7,739 nucleotides of DNA from an uncultured Collinsella sp. Its GTDB lineage: Bacteria; Actinomycetota; Coriobacteriia; Coriobacteriales; Coriobacteriaceae. The stretch's first letter is position 1; each line of letters opens with the position of its first letter. Below are positions 1 to 5,592 of this stretch, one piece after another. A program made the translations under genes and the position numbers. Under the pieces are notes generated by a model. The model saw nothing but the letters and a program-made list of their open reading frames with translations, made no database searches and was not told the DNA's origin. The stretch lies in assembly GCA_902482185.1 (NCBI GenBank), contig CABSZR010000059.1, forward strand, positions 1 through 7,739, read 5' to 3'.

Positions 1-1
1 G

Positions 2-364
2 CCCATCATTCTCGATTCATGGGTGCGTCCTGGTACGCATATCTCCTGCGTCGGTGCCGACATGCCCGGCAAGCAGGAGCTCGCCTCGGCGCTTGTCGCC
101 CGTGCCGCTGTTTACGTCGACGACCGCGAGCAATCGGTCGCGTCCGGTGAGCTGGAGATTCCGGTTGCCGAGGGCGCCATCACGCCCGAGGACATCAAAG
201 CGGAGCTCGGCGAAGTCATCGCCGGCGCGGCTACGGGGCGCTCGGATGACGAGCAGGTGACGGTGTTCGATACGTCGGGCATCGCCGTTCAGGACCTTTC
301 GGCATCGAAAATCGCCTACGACCGCGCCGTCGAGGCGGGGCTGGGTACCGTGGTGGAGCTGTAA
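2..364 (+). CDS. Ornithine cyclodeaminase / mu-crystallin family protein, C-terminal part
   Basis: The gene is cut by the left edge; 120 codons remain, open from base 2 to the TAA at 362-364. The visible part carries the family's conserved block GTHISCVGADMPGKQEL. It ends with the usual C-terminal pattern VTVFDTSGIAVQDLSASKIAYDRA, which closes the NAD-binding domain. In ornithine cyclodeaminases the Asp of the GAD motif is catalytic. The family also includes alanine dehydrogenases, ketimine reductases (mu-crystallin type) and related NAD(P)-dependent enzymes. The N-terminal substrate-binding half lies outside the window, so the substrate cannot be assigned. Full-length members have about 310-350 residues, so roughly the last third is seen. 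The aminotransferase begins 24 nt downstream on the same strand with no terminator between, so the two are probably co-transcribed. Family call strong; exact reaction unknown. Confidence 0.86.
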   Translation, partial: PIILDSWVRPGTHISCVGADMPGKQELASALVARAAVYVDDREQSVASGELEIPVAEGAITPEDIKAELGEVIAGAATGRSDDEQVTVFDTSGIAVQDLSASKIAYDRAVEAGLGTVVEL

Positions 365-388
365 GAAAGTCAAGGAAAGGAAACGACA

Positions 389-1519
389 ATGCAGATCAAG
401 GATTTCGCCGTCGAGCAGTGGATGAACGAGTGGGAGACCAAGTGCACCCACAACGTTGCAGAGACGTGCGTCTACTCCCTCACGCTCGACCAGCTGTTCG
501 AGCATACGAACACTGACAAGAAGGCGTGGCTCGATAGCCTGTGCTCGCGCCGATTCACCTACGGAGACATCGAGGGGCAGCCCGGCTTCCTCGAGGGGGT
601 CGCGCGTCTCTATAAGACGGTCGAGCCCGGGCATATCGTGCCCACGCACGGCGCGACCGGTGCCAACTCCCTGGTTATTTCCACGCTCGTCGAACCGGGC
701 GATCACGTAGTCTCCGTCAAGCCCACCTACCAGCAGCTTTACTCGATTCCCGAGATGTGCGGCGCGAAGGTCGATATCCTTCAGCTCGATCGCAAGAACG
801 GCTACCACGTCGACGTCGACGCGCTCGATGCCCTGGTGACCGACGATACCAAGCTCATCTGCATCAATAACCCGGACAACCCCACGGGCGCCCTGCTCGA
901 CACCGATACGCTCAAGGCGATTGTCGAGGTCGCGCGCAAACACGACGCGTGGCTGCTCTGTGACGAAGTCTACCGTCTGCTTACTCAGACGGATGAGTAC
1001 TCCGAGTCCGTGATCGACCTGTACGACAAGGCCATCGTCACCGCATCCATGTCCAAGGTCTGGTCGTTCGCCGGCCTGCGTCTGGGCTGGGCGGTCACCA
1101 AGAGCCCGGAGCTCCGTCGCGCGCTGCTCTCGCATCGCGACTACAACCTGATTTCCGCCGGCATATTCAGCGAGTCGGTGGCGGAGCTGATTCTGGGCAA
1201 CGCTTCCGTGATCCTTGAGCGCAGCCGTCGCATCGTCCGTCGGAACCTTGCTGTTCTGGAGAAGTGGGTCGAGAGCGAGCCGCACCTGTCGTTCGTTAAG
1301 CCCGAGGCGGGTACCACCGCGCTCGTGTATTACGACTACGACATCGACTCCAGGACGTTCTGCATCGACATGATTAAGAAGTCCGGCGCGCTCGTCACCC
1401 CGGGCGATTGCTTCGAGGAGCCCAAGAGTATGCGCATCGGCTATGCATACTCCGACAACACCGACGACCTGCAGAAGGGCCTGGATGCCATCTCTGCATA
1501 CATGCGTACGCTCGAGTAG
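389..1519 (+). CDS. PLP-dependent aminotransferase, class I/II fold
   Basis: A complete 376-residue protein of normal length for fold-type I aminotransferases (COG0436-like). The ATG at 389 follows a purine-rich ribosome site (AAGGAAAGG, 372-380). Visible hallmarks in order: a GATGANS block near residues 88-94 for the cofactor phosphate region; NNPDNPTG at 160-167 with the PLP-ring Asn; CDEVY at 191-195 with the Asp that pairs with the pyridine nitrogen; SMSKVWSFAGLRLGW at 220-234 with the Schiff-base Lys223 and a phosphate-binding Arg231; and Arg349 in SMRIGYA, the likely substrate carboxylate binder. All key residues are present, so it should be active in the cytoplasm. The amino donor and acceptor cannot be read from sequence. 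The N-terminus reminds me of the capreomycidine synthase/VioD-like branch, but that is a loose impression. Pairing with a cyclodeaminase-family dehydrogenase suggests amino-acid breakdown or making a cyclic imino acid (inference). Confidence 0.92.
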   Translation: MQIKDFAVEQWMNEWETKCTHNVAETCVYSLTLDQLFEHTNTDKKAWLDSLCSRRFTYGDIEGQPGFLEGVARLYKTVEPGHIVPTHGATGANSLVISTLVEPGDHVVSVKPTYQQLYSIPEMCGAKVDILQLDRKNGYHVDVDALDALVTDDTKLICINNPDNPTGALLDTDTLKAIVEVARKHDAWLLCDEVYRLLTQTDEYSESVIDLYDKAIVTASMSKVWSFAGLRLGWAVTKSPELRRALLSHRDYNLISAGIFSESVAELILGNASVILERSRRIVRRNLAVLEKWVESEPHLSFVKPEAGTTALVYYDYDIDSRTFCIDMIKKSGALVTPGDCFEEPKSMRIGYAYSDNTDDLQKGLDAISAYMRTLE

Positions 1520-1541
1520 AGGCTCGAGGTCGAAGTGATGA

Positions 1542-1580
1542 GGCCGATCGGTTTAGGACCGGTCGGCCCCTATTTTCTCT
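1542..1580 (+). terminator. Intrinsic terminator after the aminotransferase
   Basis: An 11-bp stem pairs 1542-1552 (ggccgatcggt) with 1558-1568 (accggtcggcc), with one G-T wobble and a 5-nt loop. It is followed after two C by the T-rich stretch tattttctct (1571-1580). It begins 22 nt after the aminotransferase stop codon and separates that operon from the two-component genes. Confidence 0.85.
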
Positions 1581-1611
1581 CAAGACTACCGAACGCTTTT
1601 GTCACATTAGG

Positions 1612-1647
1612 TGCCCACGGGGTCGTATCGCTGCGACGCTGTGGGCA
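1612..1647. promoter_or_regulatory. Inverted repeat in the promoter/leader region of the response regulator
   Basis: Perfect 7-bp outer arms tgcccac (1612-1618) and gtgggca (1641-1647) flank a symmetric 3/3 internal loop and inner arms gtcg (1622-1625) and cgac (1634-1637). It sits 42 nt before the inferred start codon at 1690. A -10-like cataat (1646-1651) overlaps the right arm, without a good -35. Alternatively TTGTCA (1599-1604) is a -35-like box with only a poor -10 (tcgtat, 1623-1628). It may be an operator, or a hairpin in the mRNA leader; the sequence does not decide. Confidence 0.4.
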
Positions 1648-1689
1648 TAATGGTGTGAAAGGTGCATGTTACGCGAAATGGGAGGACAC

Positions 1690-2361
1690 ATGGCGCTGAT
1701 CTATGTCGTTGAGGACGACGAGCCCATTCGTCGTGAGCTTATCGACATCCTTGCCCGCGCCGGGTTTGAAATCGAGGCCTGCGAATCGTTTGAGCATGTC
1801 TCGCGCGATATTCTTGCCGCCGCGCCCGACCTGGTGCTGCTCGACCTCACGCTTCCCGTCAAGGACGGCCAGCATATCTGCCACGAGGTTCGCCGCGAAT
1901 CCGAGGTTCCCATCATCGTCCTCACGTCGCGCACGACCGAGATCGACGAGGTCATGGCCATGACGCTCGGTGCGGACGACTTTGTTCCCAAGCCCTATAG
2001 CGCCCGTGTGCTCGTGGCGCGCATCAATGCCTTGCTGCGTCGCACCGCGGCGGCGGGCGAGCGCAGCACGCTCGTACACAAGGGACTGGAACTCGACCTT
2101 GCACGCTCCATGGTCACCAACACGCTAACCGGCACCAGTACCGAGCTCACCAAAAACGAGCTGCGTATCCTCTCGCTGCTTCTGAGCCGCGCGGGCAAGA
2201 TCGTTTCGCGTTCGGCCATCATGCAGGACCTGTGGGACTCCGACGCCTTCGTGGACGACAATACGCTCACCGTTAACATCAACCGCCTGCGCACCACGCT
2301 CGAAAAAATCGGCATCAAGGGGTATTTGACCACGCATCGCGGCCAAGGCTATTCGGTCTAG
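1690..2361 (+). CDS. OmpR-family response regulator, BceR-like
   Basis: A 223-residue DNA-binding regulator. The start at ATG 1690 is preferred over an in-frame ATG at 1666, because GGGAGG (1680-1685) lies at the right distance from 1690 and the protein then opens MALIYVVEDDEP, as receivers do. Receiver domain, residues 1-118: acidic pocket E8/D9/D10, phosphoacceptor Asp52 in LLDLTLP, Thr79, and Lys101 in the KP motif. Winged-helix output domain, about 128-223, ends in THRGQGYSV. The stretch DAFVDDNTLTVNINRLR (185-201) closely resembles the Bacillus BceR group, which controls responses to bacitracin and other peptides acting on lipid II cycle intermediates. The kinase follows after 9 nt, so the pair is one operon. 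Regulator class certain; the BceR assignment is from remembered motifs and the stimulus is inferred. Confidence 0.95.
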   Translation: MALIYVVEDDEPIRRELIDILARAGFEIEACESFEHVSRDILAAAPDLVLLDLTLPVKDGQHICHEVRRESEVPIIVLTSRTTEIDEVMAMTLGADDFVPKPYSARVLVARINALLRRTAAAGERSTLVHKGLELDLARSMVTNTLTGTSTELTKNELRILSLLLSRAGKIVSRSAIMQDLWDSDAFVDDNTLTVNINRLRTTLEKIGIKGYLTTHRGQGYSV

Positions 2362-2370
2362 GGGCCGGCT

Positions 2371-3414
2371 ATGTCGTTTGGCAAGTTCTTTAAAGATGCG
2401 CTGCTTCCCGTCGCCGTGTGGACGTGCGGCGTGCTGCTGAGCTGCTTTGTGCTGACGGTCGCCGGCGCACCCGTTTCTATCGTGGTCGTGGCGGTCGGCG
2501 TGTCCTATATCTTTGGTATGCTCGGCATCGTGATCGAGTACGCGCGCCGTCGTCGTTTTCTGCGCCAGCTGGAGCGTGCGGCCGAGGAGCTCGAGAGTCC
2601 CGCATGGGTGCAGGAGATGGTGCAATGCCCGACCTATGCCGAGGGCGAGCTCGAGTACGAGGTCTTGCGCCGGGTGGGCAAAGCCGCTTGCGACGAGGTT
2701 GCCGAAGGCCGCCGTCAGACCGATGACTATCGCGACTATATCGAGAGCTGGGTCCACGAGGCCAAGCTGCCTCTGGCGGCGGCTCACCTGATTTTGGAAA
2801 ACCTTGATGGCAGCGAAGACGACCTGTCGCGTGTGGATGACCTGGGCCGCGAGCTGGCTCGCGTGGAGCGCTATATCGACCAAGCTCTGTACTATGCGCG
2901 CTCGGAAGTCGTGGAGCGGGACTACCTGATTCGCCGCTGGGATCTCAAGACCTTGGTGACGGGCGCGATTAAGGCCAACGCGCGCGAGCTCATCGCGGCG
3001 CACGTGGCCCCGGTGTGCGAGAACCTCGACTTTGAGGTCTTTACCGACGAGAAGTGGCTCGAGTTTATTCTGGGCCAGCTCATCCAGAACAGCATTAAAT
3101 ACGCGCGCGAGGACGGCGCGAAGATCGTGTTTTCGGGCGCGTTGCTGGACGAGGGCCTGGCAAGCGAGCGCATCGAGCTTACCGTCGCGGACAACGGCTG
3201 CGGCGTGAGCGCGGCCGACCTGCCGCGCGTGTTCGAGAAGGGCTTTACCGGCGACAACGGCCGCACCACCAAGCGCGCAACGGGCATCGGTCTCTATCTG
3301 GTGGCGCGCCTGTGCTCCAAGATGGGCATCGACGTCACCGCAGCATCGGAGCCCGGCGAAGGCTTTGTCGTTACGTTTGCCTTCTCAACCAACAAGTTCC
3401 AGTATTTCGAGTAA
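2371..3414 (+). CDS. Intramembrane-sensing histidine kinase, BceS-like
   Basis: A 347-residue sensor kinase, partner of the regulator just upstream. Two hydrophobic helices at about residues 11-31 and 34-56 are joined by only a few residues (AGAP), so there is no external sensor domain. This is the mark of intramembrane-sensing kinases such as BceS and GraS. Then come a short linker (57-120) and the H-box SWVHEAKLP with phosphorylated His129. The stretch ERYIDQALYYARSE (166-179) is typical of the BceS group. The ATPase domain has the N-box QLIQNSIKYA (Asn240), the G1 box DNGCGV (274-279), an F-box FEKGFTG (288-294) and the G2 box GIGLYL (305-310). All catalytic motifs are intact. The ribosome site is weak (ggggccggct before ATG 2371), so translation may be coupled to the regulator. 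Known BceS kinases are switched by a BceAB transporter; none lies in this window. Confidence 0.95.
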   Translation: MSFGKFFKDALLPVAVWTCGVLLSCFVLTVAGAPVSIVVVAVGVSYIFGMLGIVIEYARRRRFLRQLERAAEELESPAWVQEMVQCPTYAEGELEYEVLRRVGKAACDEVAEGRRQTDDYRDYIESWVHEAKLPLAAAHLILENLDGSEDDLSRVDDLGRELARVERYIDQALYYARSEVVERDYLIRRWDLKTLVTGAIKANARELIAAHVAPVCENLDFEVFTDEKWLEFILGQLIQNSIKYAREDGAKIVFSGALLDEGLASERIELTVADNGCGVSAADLPRVFEKGFTGDNGRTTKRATGIGLYLVARLCSKMGIDVTAASEPGEGFVVTFAFSTNKFQYFE

Positions 3415-3421
3415 CGCACGC

Positions 3422-3435
3422 GGCGGACGTCCGCC
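3422..3435. repeat. Perfect 14-bp palindrome after the kinase gene
   Basis: ggcggacgtccgcc reads the same on both strands without a loop and begins 7 nt after the kinase stop codon. It could be a protein-binding site or part of transcript-end structure. No T-run follows on the plus strand, so it is not an intrinsic terminator by itself. Confidence 0.5.
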
Positions 3436-3472
3436 CAAACAAAAACGTGCTGCATCAAACAAAACGTGCCGC
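3436..3472. repeat. Short direct repeat, two copies
   Basis: Two near-identical units, caaacaaaaacgtgctgc (3436-3453) and caaacaaaacgtgccgc (3456-3472), are spaced by two bases. They differ by one A and one T/C. The second copy runs into the left arm of the terminator at 3465-3490. On the minus strand the A-rich part of the second copy becomes the T-tract of that terminator. The repeat may be a by-product of local duplication. Confidence 0.5.
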
Positions 3473-3490
3473 CCCAAACGGGGCGGCACG
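3465..3490. terminator. Intrinsic terminator between convergent genes
   Basis: A perfect 11-bp stem, cgtgccgcccc (3465-3475) with ggggcggcacg (3480-3490), has loop aaac. Read on the minus strand it is followed by ttttgtttgatg, a good T-tract, so it suits the end of the universal stress gene transcript. On the plus strand only a weak tract (ccatctttc) follows, so it may also stop the kinase transcript, less efficiently. Confidence 0.75.
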
Positions 3491-3532
3491 CCATCTTTCA
3501 ATTCAGCCAACTCGCTGAAGTATGGTGACGAA

Positions 3533-3623
3533 GGCGCAAGGCCGGGAGGGGTTATCTAAGCCGACATCCCGCAGCCGCGAAGCGGCGAGGACGTCGGCGT
3601 GATAACCCCGCAGGCCTTGCGCC
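3533..3623. repeat. Multi-tier nested inverted repeat, 91 bp
   Basis: Four nested perfect stems lie on one axis: 11 bp (3533-3543 with 3613-3623, ggcgcaaggcc), 9 bp (3548-3556 with 3601-3609, ggggttatc), 6 bp (3560-3565 with 3593-3598, gccgac) and 5 bp (3574-3578 with 3582-3586, gccgc, loop gaa). Small asymmetric internal loops separate them. It ends 13 nt from the stop codon of the minus-strand stress protein. Neither side has a T-run, so it is not a standard terminator. It could be a dispersed palindromic repeat (REP- or MITE-like), an RNA processing or stability hairpin, or an undescribed structured RNA. Confidence 0.7.
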
Positions 3624-3636
3624 GGCGGGAAGGAAC

Positions 3637-4074
3637 CTACTTCACGACCAAGATGTCGCAGTCGGTGTTGCGCAGCAGGAACGTCGAAATTGAACCCAGG
3701 AGTGCATACTTGATCGAGGACAGGCCACGAGCGCCGCAGAGCACCAGGTCGGGCTTGACCACGTCGAGCATCTCGTCCTTGAGCGTCTCACGAATACGGC
3801 CGGCGCGAATCATAACCTCGACCTCGGGAATATCGGGATTGGCCTTGGCCTCTTCGAGCTGCTTGGCGATGGAGTTCTTGAATGCTTCCTCTAGGCCGTT
3901 GACCAGATCGACCGGATAGGAACCGGCGCTCTCGAGCGCCGTGGAATCGATGACGTGGCCGATGATCAGCTTGGCGCCGTTGTTCGCGGCGACCTTGATG
4001 GCGCGTGCGAGCACAAAATCCTGCTGCTCAGTACCGTCGAGTGAAACAAATACCTTGGTGTAGCCCTCGTTCAT
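3637..4074 (-). CDS. Universal stress protein (UspA family), ATP-binding type
   Basis: A 145-residue single-domain Usp of normal length. The minus-strand ATG at 4074 is preceded by an excellent ribosome site (AAGGAGG, 9 nt upstream). The nucleotide signature G-2x-G-9x-G-S/T is complete: GARG at 114-117, nine residues, then GS at 127-128. Asp13 in SLDG supplies the usual adenine-side contact. This places it with the ATP-binding (MJ0577/UspFG-like) members rather than the non-binding UspA type. Such proteins are cytoplasmic dimers linked to stress survival, energy limitation or growth arrest, and no enzyme activity can be predicted. It is transcribed alone, convergent with the kinase and divergent from uppP. 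Its transcript probably ends at the terminator at 3465-3490 after reading through the large inverted repeat at 3533-3623. Confidence 0.95.
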   Translation of the reverse strand: MNEGYTKVFVSLDGTEQQDFVLARAIKVAANNGAKLIIGHVIDSTALESAGSYPVDLVNGLEEAFKNSIAKQLEEAKANPDIPEVEVMIRAGRIRETLKDEMLDVVKPDLVLCGARGLSSIKYALLGSISTFLLRNTDCDILVVK

Positions 4075-4164
4075 GGTTTCCTCCTTGGTCTATCGCACGG
4101 GCGCGGGGCTCGTGCATCGGGCGGGCGCGTGCGCGTTGGCCGCCGGACACTTTATCTTGTTGCA

Positions 4165-4185
4165 GTTATACCCAAGGATTTGGGT
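4165..4185 (-). promoter_or_regulatory. Possible usp promoter element with a small palindrome
   Basis: On the minus strand TATAAC (4165-4170) is one base off the -10 consensus and lies about 90 nt before the usp start. Directly upstream of it, acccaa (4170-4175) and ttgggt (4180-4185) form a perfect 6-bp inverted repeat around ggat, where a repressor would block polymerase. No convincing -35 is seen 16-18 bp away, so the promoter call is tentative. Confidence 0.3.
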
Positions 4186-4256
4186 TTGACCGCTCGCAAT
4201 TCTGTGAACGGGCGAGTTTTTTGGTAAGGGTAGGCGCAGGCGCGCCGCCAACGGTT

Positions 4257-4262
4257 GATAAT
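4257..4262 (+). promoter_or_regulatory. Possible -10 element for uppP
   Basis: gataat matches five of six -10 consensus bases and would give a leader of roughly 55 nt before the TTG start at 4323. The region 17 bp upstream (gcgcag) does not look like a -35. About 40 nt upstream a T-run (4217-4222) follows a weak ctcgc/gcgag stem (4193-4197, 4212-4216), whose role is unclear. Confidence 0.25.
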
Positions 4263-4322
4263 GGGACATCGCCCGCACCGTCCGCAGAACAATATCGGCG
4301 GGTGTCTAACGAGGGGGTCCCT

Positions 4323-5297
4323 TTGGATATTATCGAGCTTCTAAAATCTGCCTTCATGGGCCTGGTCGAGGGCATCACCGAATGGCTGCCTGTTTCGTCG
4401 ACCGGTCACATGATCTTGGTGGACGAGTTCGTCAAGATGAACGTGAGCGAGACGTTCTGGAATATGTTCCTGGTCGTGATTCAGCTCGGCGCCATTCTGG
4501 CCGTCTGTGTGCTGTTCTTCCATGAGCTCAATCCGTTCTCGCCCAGCAAGGGCAAGGAGGGCCGTCGCGACACCTGGGTGCTGTGGGGCAAGATTGTGCT
4601 CGGTTGCATTCCTGCGGCGGCGATCGGCCTGCCGCTCAACGACTGGATGGAGGAGCATTTCTACAATGCTCCCGTCGTGGCGCTGGCGCTCATTGTGTAC
4701 GGCGTGCTGTTTATCGTGATCGAGAACTGGCGCGCGAACAAGCGCGACCAGGCCGCTCTTGCCGGTTCGTTTGGTTCGCGTGCCGTGGTGGCGGGCGGAC
4801 GCCCCGCTGGTGCGCATTTTGCCACTCCCGCTGCGGCTGCCGCTTCAGACGATGACGATAACCTGGACTTTGGCTCCATCACTACGCTCGAGGATCTGAG
4901 CTGGAAGACCGCGCTGGGTATCGGTTGCTTCCAGGTGCTTTCGCTGGTGCCTGGTACGTCTCGCTCCGGTTCTACCATCATCGGCGGCCTGCTTTTGGGC
5001 TGTACGCGTTCGGTGGCGTCCAAGTTTACGTTCTTCCTGGCCATCCCTGTCATGTTTGGCGCGAGTGCGCTCAAGCTGGTCAAGTATTTCATCAAGGGCG
5101 GTACGTTCGGTGCCAACGAGGTCGCCATCCTGGGCGTGGGCTGCGTTGTGGCCTTTGTGGTTTCGCTCATCGCTATCAAGTGGCTCATGGGCTTCGTCCG
5201 CCGTCACGACTTCAAGTGCTTCGGCGTCTACCGCATCGTTCTGGGCATCGTGGTGCTTGCGTACTTCTTCGTCTTGGAGCCTATGCTCGGCCTGTAA
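4323..5297 (+). CDS. uppP: Undecaprenyl-diphosphate phosphatase (UppP/BacA)
   Basis: An integral membrane enzyme that dephosphorylates undecaprenyl pyrophosphate, recycling the lipid carrier for peptidoglycan and other wall polymers. Extra activity gives bacitracin resistance. I place the start at TTG 4323: the protein then opens DIIELLKSAF as relatives do, and gaggggg lies a few bases upstream; in-frame GTG 4299 is an alternative. The catalytic motifs are complete: EGITEWLPVSSTGH with Glu16, Glu20, Ser26 and His29, and PGTSRSGST with Arg214. Several hydrophobic helices follow throughout. The product is 324 residues, while well-known members have about 270-280. The excess is a polar, Ala/Gly/Asp-rich stretch at about 138-185, just before the second motif. 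The gene is probably transcribed alone and stops at the terminator at 5342-5383. Confidence 0.95.
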   Translation: MDIIELLKSAFMGLVEGITEWLPVSSTGHMILVDEFVKMNVSETFWNMFLVVIQLGAILAVCVLFFHELNPFSPSKGKEGRRDTWVLWGKIVLGCIPAAAIGLPLNDWMEEHFYNAPVVALALIVYGVLFIVIENWRANKRDQAALAGSFGSRAVVAGGRPAGAHFATPAAAAASDDDDNLDFGSITTLEDLSWKTALGIGCFQVLSLVPGTSRSGSTIIGGLLLGCTRSVASKFTFFLAIPVMFGASALKLVKYFIKGGTFGANEVAILGVGCVVAFVVSLIAIKWLMGFVRRHDFKCFGVYRIVLGIVVLAYFFVLEPMLGL

Positions 5298-5312
5298 CTT
5301 GGTTGACGCTGC

Positions 5313-5412
5313 GCGGCGGCCAGAACGACAACTTGTCATTCAAAGAGGGCGGCATGACCAAAAGGTCTATGCCGCCCTCTTTTCATGCCAATTTGTTCGT
5401 TCTGGCCGCCGC
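5313..5412. repeat. 100-bp inverted repeat enclosing the uppP terminator
   Basis: Perfect 16-bp outer arms, gcggcggccagaacga (5313-5328) and its exact complement at 5397-5412, enclose the terminator hairpin at 5342-5382 with spacers of 13 and 14 nt. A further caa/ttg match continues inward if one base is bulged. The left spacer also holds a small hairpin, gacaa/ttgtc (5327-5336). The left arm starts 15 nt after the uppP stop. An intrinsic terminator needs no such outer arms. They may be a mobile repeat carrying the terminator, or an RNA that refolds. Confidence 0.75.
5342..5383 (+). terminator. Strong intrinsic terminator of uppP
   Basis: A perfect 14-bp stem, aaagagggcggcat (5342-5355) with its complement at 5369-5382, continues as a 4-bp gacc/ggtc stem after one bulged T, with an aaaa loop (5360-5363). 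The right arm ends in a run of four T (5380-5383). It is 44 nt past the uppP stop. On the minus strand it would give a shorter T-tract (ctcttt), so it may work weakly in that direction too. Confidence 0.92.
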
Positions 5413-5446
5413 TCGCTACCGTTGCCGTGACATCGGTGGCTCCCTG

Positions 5447-5516
5447 ATTGGTGCAATGGGAACAGGTTGCTTTGCAGCAACATGGTGCAGACTAACCTGA
5501 CCCCATTGCACCAAAT
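5447..5516. repeat. Second nested inverted repeat in the uppP-pcrA gap
   Basis: Perfect 13-bp arms, ttggtgcaatggg (5448-5460) and cccattgcaccaa (5502-5514), extend outward by about three bases with one bulge. Inside, caggtt (5463-5468) pairs with aacctg (5494-5499) across a 2/2 loop. A competing inner hairpin gttgc/gcaac (5466-5470, 5477-5481) is possible, and tggtgca occurs twice (5449-5455, 5483-5489). There is no T-run and no tRNA T-loop. The minus-strand form contains ggggtcagg. From memory, GGGGTCAG-like stretches are common in palindromic repeats next to REP-associated tyrosine transposases; this was not checked. Confidence 0.7.
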
Positions 5517-5561
5517 CCGCTGGGGCGAGCCTGACGGTGACGCACGGAGTCGTGGTGTGAT

Positions 5562-5592
5562 TTGCGTCGGTGTCCGCGCGGCTCGGTATACT
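5562..5592 (+). promoter_or_regulatory. Likely promoter of the PcrA helicase gene
   Basis: The -10 element TATACT (5587-5592) has a weak -35, TTGCGT (5562-5567), 19 bp upstream, which is slightly long. Transcription would start near 5599, leaving about 55 nt of leader before ATG 5654. The promoter lies downstream of both inverted repeats, so neither would be in the pcrA mRNA. Confidence 0.45.

Noticed and set aside
17..1285. 422-codon open frame on the minus strand
   Set aside because: It lies antisense to the cyclodeaminase and aminotransferase genes, whose plus-strand proteins have complete family motifs. The antisense product has no recognisable domain; long antisense frames are common in GC-rich genes.
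2125..3003. 292-codon open frame on the minus strand
   Set aside because: It overlaps the regulator and kinase genes, which are certain, and its translation is an unrecognisable mix typical of an antisense shadow.
3422..3623. CRISPR-like repeat array
   Set aside because: The repeats are two-copy or palindromic with no regular spacer length, and no cas gene is present.
4005..4322. In-frame upstream extension of uppP
   Set aside because: It would run antisense through the usp gene and add about 100 residues with no homology to UppP. The family N-terminus begins at the TTG at 4323.
5448..5514. tRNA-like gene (ends in GCACCA with a paired 5' end)
   Set aside because: The pairing is a 13-bp hairpin arm, not a 7-bp acceptor stem, and there is no T-loop, D-loop or anticodon arm pattern.
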